A DNA stretch of 15,712 nucleotides from Syntrophomonadaceae bacterium. GTDB taxonomy: Bacteria > Bacillota > Dethiobacteria > DTU022 > UBA8154. The stretch spans positions 1 through 15,712 of the forward strand of contig PWWY01000113.1 of assembly GCA_003561325.1 (NCBI GenBank), written 5' to 3'. Position 1 is the first letter of the stretch. Each line of letters opens with the position of its first letter. The notes under the pieces are model-generated. The model made no database searches, was not told the origin of the DNA, and worked only from the letters and a program-made list of their open reading frames with translations. The translations under genes and the position numbers were made by a program. This document shows positions 13,487-15,712 of the stretch, one piece after another.

Positions 13487-15553
13487 ATGGATTTGAGAAA
13501 AACCAGGAATATTGGGATTATCGCACATATTGATGCAGGAAAAACCACAACCACAGAGCGCATCCTGTTCTATACGGGCAAAGTTCACAAGCTCGGGGAG
13601 GTGCATGACGGCGCCGCCACCATGGACTGGATGGTACAGGAACAGGAAAGAGGGATTACTATCACTTCAGCGGCTACCACCTGTCACTGGAAAGATTCGA
13701 TTATTAATATCATAGACACACCAGGACACGTGGACTTTACCGTGGAGGTGGAGCGTTCCCTGCGCGTTCTTGATGGTGCCGTAGGTGTTTTTTGCGCCAA
13801 GGGAGGCGTTGAGCCCCAGTCTGAAACGGTATGGCGGCAGGCCGATCGCTACGGGGTGCCCCGCATCGCTTACATCAATAAAATGGACATGACAGGGGCG
13901 GATTATTTTAATACGCTGCGGATGATGCGCTCCCGGTTAAAAGCTCCCGTTGTCCCCATCCAGCTGCCCATTGGCGTAGAAGACAAATTTCGCGGTATTG
14001 TAGACCTGGTTCGCTTAAAATCCGTAAATTACTTGGATGATTTAGGTACGCGCAGTGATGAAACGGATATTCCTGATGAATTGCGGGATCTTTCACTGAA
14101 GTACCGAGAAAAAATGTTGGAATCATTGGCCGAAGTGGATGATCACATCATGGAAAAATATGTTGAAGGACAGGTTGTCAGCGAAGAAGAAATTCGCGCG
14201 GCACTCCGTGTGGCGACCATTCATAACCAGCTGGTTCCGGTTCTCTGCGGATCCTCATATAAAAATAAAGGGGTGCAACCTCTCCTCGATGCCATCGTCC
14301 ATTATCTGCCATCCCCACTGGATGTGCCCCCGGTAAAAGGGCAGATTCCTTCAAGCGGGGAAGAGGCCTTTAGACATGCAGATGAAAACGAACCGTTTGC
14401 TGCGCTGGCCTTCAAAATCATGACCGATCCGTATACAGGGAAGTTAACATTCTTCCGTATCTATTCAGGAAAGGTCAAGGCCGGCTCTTATGTGTACAAT
14501 ACCCACAAGCAAGTCAAGGAGCGTATTAGCCGGCTATTGCGGATGCACGCCAACCATCGCGAAGAACTTCAGGAGGCCTCTGCCGGGGACATTGTTGCGG
14601 CAGTAGGGCTTAAAAAAGCGGGGACAGGAGATTCACTCTGTGATGAACAAGCTCCCATTATCCTGGAAAACATTATATTCCCTGTACCGGTCATTCACGT
14701 GGCCATAGAACCTAAAACCAAGGCCGACCAGGAAAAAATGACCCTTTCCCTGCAAAAATTATCCGAGGAAGATCCCACCTTCCAGGCGGAAACCGACGAA
14801 GAAACCGGACAGATTATTATTTCGGGAATGGGGGAGCTGCACCTGGAAATCATCGTGGACCGGCTGCTGCGGGATTTTAAAGTCGGAGCCAACGTCGGTC
14901 GTCCCCAGGTTTCATACAAGGAAACCATCATCGTACCTGCTAAAGCCGAAGGAAAATTCATTCGCCAATCCGGGGGTCGCGGGCAGTACGGTCATGTGGT
15001 CCTTGAACTGGAACCCCTGGAGCGCGGCAGCGGGTTTGTTTTTGAAGATAAGACAACAGGGGGCGTTATTCCCAAGGAGTACATCCCCGCTGTGGAAGCT
15101 GGTTTTAAAGAAGCCCTGAGCGGGGGCGTGCTGGCCGGTTACCAGGTTATCGATGTGAAGGCCACCCTCCTGGACGGCACCTTCCATCAGGTGGATTCCT
15201 CCGAGATGGCGTTTAAAATCGCCGCTTCCCAGGGATTCAAAAAAGCAATGGCCAAAGGAAACCCGGCTCTGTTGGAGCCCGTGATGAAAGTAGAAATCAT
15301 TGTTCCTGAAGAATACATGGGAGAGGTGATCGGAGATATCAATTCCAGGCGTGGTAAAATTGAAGGAATTGAGCCTCGGGGCGGCAGCCAGATTATCAAA
15401 GGATTTGTTCCTCTCTCGGAAATGTTCGGATATGCCACGGATTTGCGTTCACATACCCAGGGGCGCGGCACCTATTCCATGGAGTTTTCTCATTATGCTG
15501 AGCTGCCGGGTCAGATTGCTGATAAGATTGTTAGCAAAACATACGCATTATAA
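13487..15553 (+). CDS. fusA: Elongation factor G
   Basis: A 688-residue EF-G, the GTPase that drives translocation of tRNA and mRNA on the ribosome and, with RRF, ribosome recycling. The G domain has AHIDAGKTT (P-loop, about residues 13-21), switch I ERGITIT (54-60), DTPGHVDF (77-84, with the key His81) and NKMD (131-134). Domains II to V follow, including IEPKTKADQEKM, ISGMGELHLEIIVDRLLR and the C-terminal SEMFGYATDLRSHTQGRGTYSMEF. Length and motifs fit the canonical factor, not the tetracycline-resistance relatives. The ATG at 13487 is 10 nt after GAGGAGG (13470-13476); a start eight codons upstream would overlap that site. Tuf follows after 41 nt. Confidence 0.98.
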   Translation: MDLRKTRNIGIIAHIDAGKTTTTERILFYTGKVHKLGEVHDGAATMDWMVQEQERGITITSAATTCHWKDSIINIIDTPGHVDFTVEVERSLRVLDGAVGVFCAKGGVEPQSETVWRQADRYGVPRIAYINKMDMTGADYFNTLRMMRSRLKAPVVPIQLPIGVEDKFRGIVDLVRLKSVNYLDDLGTRSDETDIPDELRDLSLKYREKMLESLAEVDDHIMEKYVEGQVVSEEEIRAALRVATIHNQLVPVLCGSSYKNKGVQPLLDAIVHYLPSPLDVPPVKGQIPSSGEEAFRHADENEPFAALAFKIMTDPYTGKLTFFRIYSGKVKAGSYVYNTHKQVKERISRLLRMHANHREELQEASAGDIVAAVGLKKAGTGDSLCDEQAPIILENIIFPVPVIHVAIEPKTKADQEKMTLSLQKLSEEDPTFQAETDEETGQIIISGMGELHLEIIVDRLLRDFKVGANVGRPQVSYKETIIVPAKAEGKFIRQSGGRGQYGHVVLELEPLERGSGFVFEDKTTGGVIPKEYIPAVEAGFKEALSGGVLAGYQVIDVKATLLDGTFHQVDSSEMAFKIAASQGFKKAMAKGNPALLEPVMKVEIIVPEEYMGEVIGDINSRRGKIEGIEPRGGSQIIKGFVPLSEMFGYATDLRSHTQGRGTYSMEFSHYAELPGQIADKIVSKTYAL

Positions 15554-15594
15554 CATGATGATTTATCTTGAGATCTTTTAGGAGGTAATGCAAA

Positions 15595-15712
15595 ATGGCC
15601 AAGAAGAAGTTTGAGAGGACGAAGCCGCATGTTAACGTGGGGACCATTGGGCATGTGGATCATGGGAAGACGACGTTGACGTCGGCGATCACGTATTGTT
15701 TAGCGAGCCAGG
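15595..15712 (+). CDS. tuf: Elongation factor Tu, N-terminal fragment (3' end outside window)
   Basis: The first 39 codons of EF-Tu, which continues beyond the window. The start FERTKPHVNVGTIGHVDHGKTTLT contains the P-loop GHVDHGKT (residues 19-26). The ATG is 8 nt after AGGAGGT (15580-15586). Its position after fusA is the standard str operon order. Codon choice is odd: 24 of 39 codons end in G, with all three glycines GGG, five of six threonines ACG and all lysines AAG. The first 39 codons of fusA have 11 ending in G, and the tuf 3' end at the window start prefers C. The SAITYCLASQ segment is also a less common version of the region. Confidence 0.96.
   Translation, partial: MAKKKFERTKPHVNVGTIGHVDHGKTTLTSAITYCLASQ

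Overview
The window is core translation and transcription DNA from a bacterium, most likely a Bacillota (Firmicutes) lineage of the Clostridia type. The evidence is: AGGAGG-type Shine-Dalgarno sites before nearly every gene; TTG or GTG starts in 5 of the 14 genes; an L7Ae-family gene between rpoC and rpsL; rpmG between tuf and secE; and a beta' subunit without the large trigger-loop insertion of Proteobacteria. I cannot name a genus from the sequence alone.

Layout, all on the + strand: 3' end of a tuf gene (1-121), a terminator (154-181), a promoter (256-284), then rpmG-secE-nusG-rplK-rplA (323-2611). An L10-type leader with an attenuator (2652-2792) precedes rplJ-rplL (2842-3838). A strong intrinsic terminator (3877-3919) closes that unit. 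A separate promoter (4036-4064) with a roughly 300-nt leader drives rpoB-rpoC (4363-12124). A near-consensus promoter (12153-12181) opens a str-type operon: L7Ae-like gene, rpsL, rpsG, fusA and the 5' end of another tuf gene (12243-15712).

The genes supply SecYEG translocation (SecE), elongation and termination control (NusG), the L1 and L12 stalks (L11, L1, L10, L12), the RNA polymerase catalytic core (beta, beta'), the small-subunit decoding centre and head (S12, S7), and the elongation GTPases (EF-G, EF-Tu). Conserved residues of the rifampicin and streptomycin target sites are in the susceptible form.

I see no mobile element, CRISPR array, tRNA, defence island or unknown gene, and no undescribed multi-gene system. 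The points worth a second look are regulatory or structural: acidic C-terminal tails on both large RNA polymerase subunits; an rpoBC unit insulated from rplJL, with a structured leader and competing hairpins at the rpoB ribosome binding site; a strong Shine-Dalgarno far upstream of nusG across a hairpin; a possible L1-site mimic before rplA; and tuf sequence at both window ends, with strikingly different codon choice, which raises the question of an assembly boundary or divergent tuf copies.
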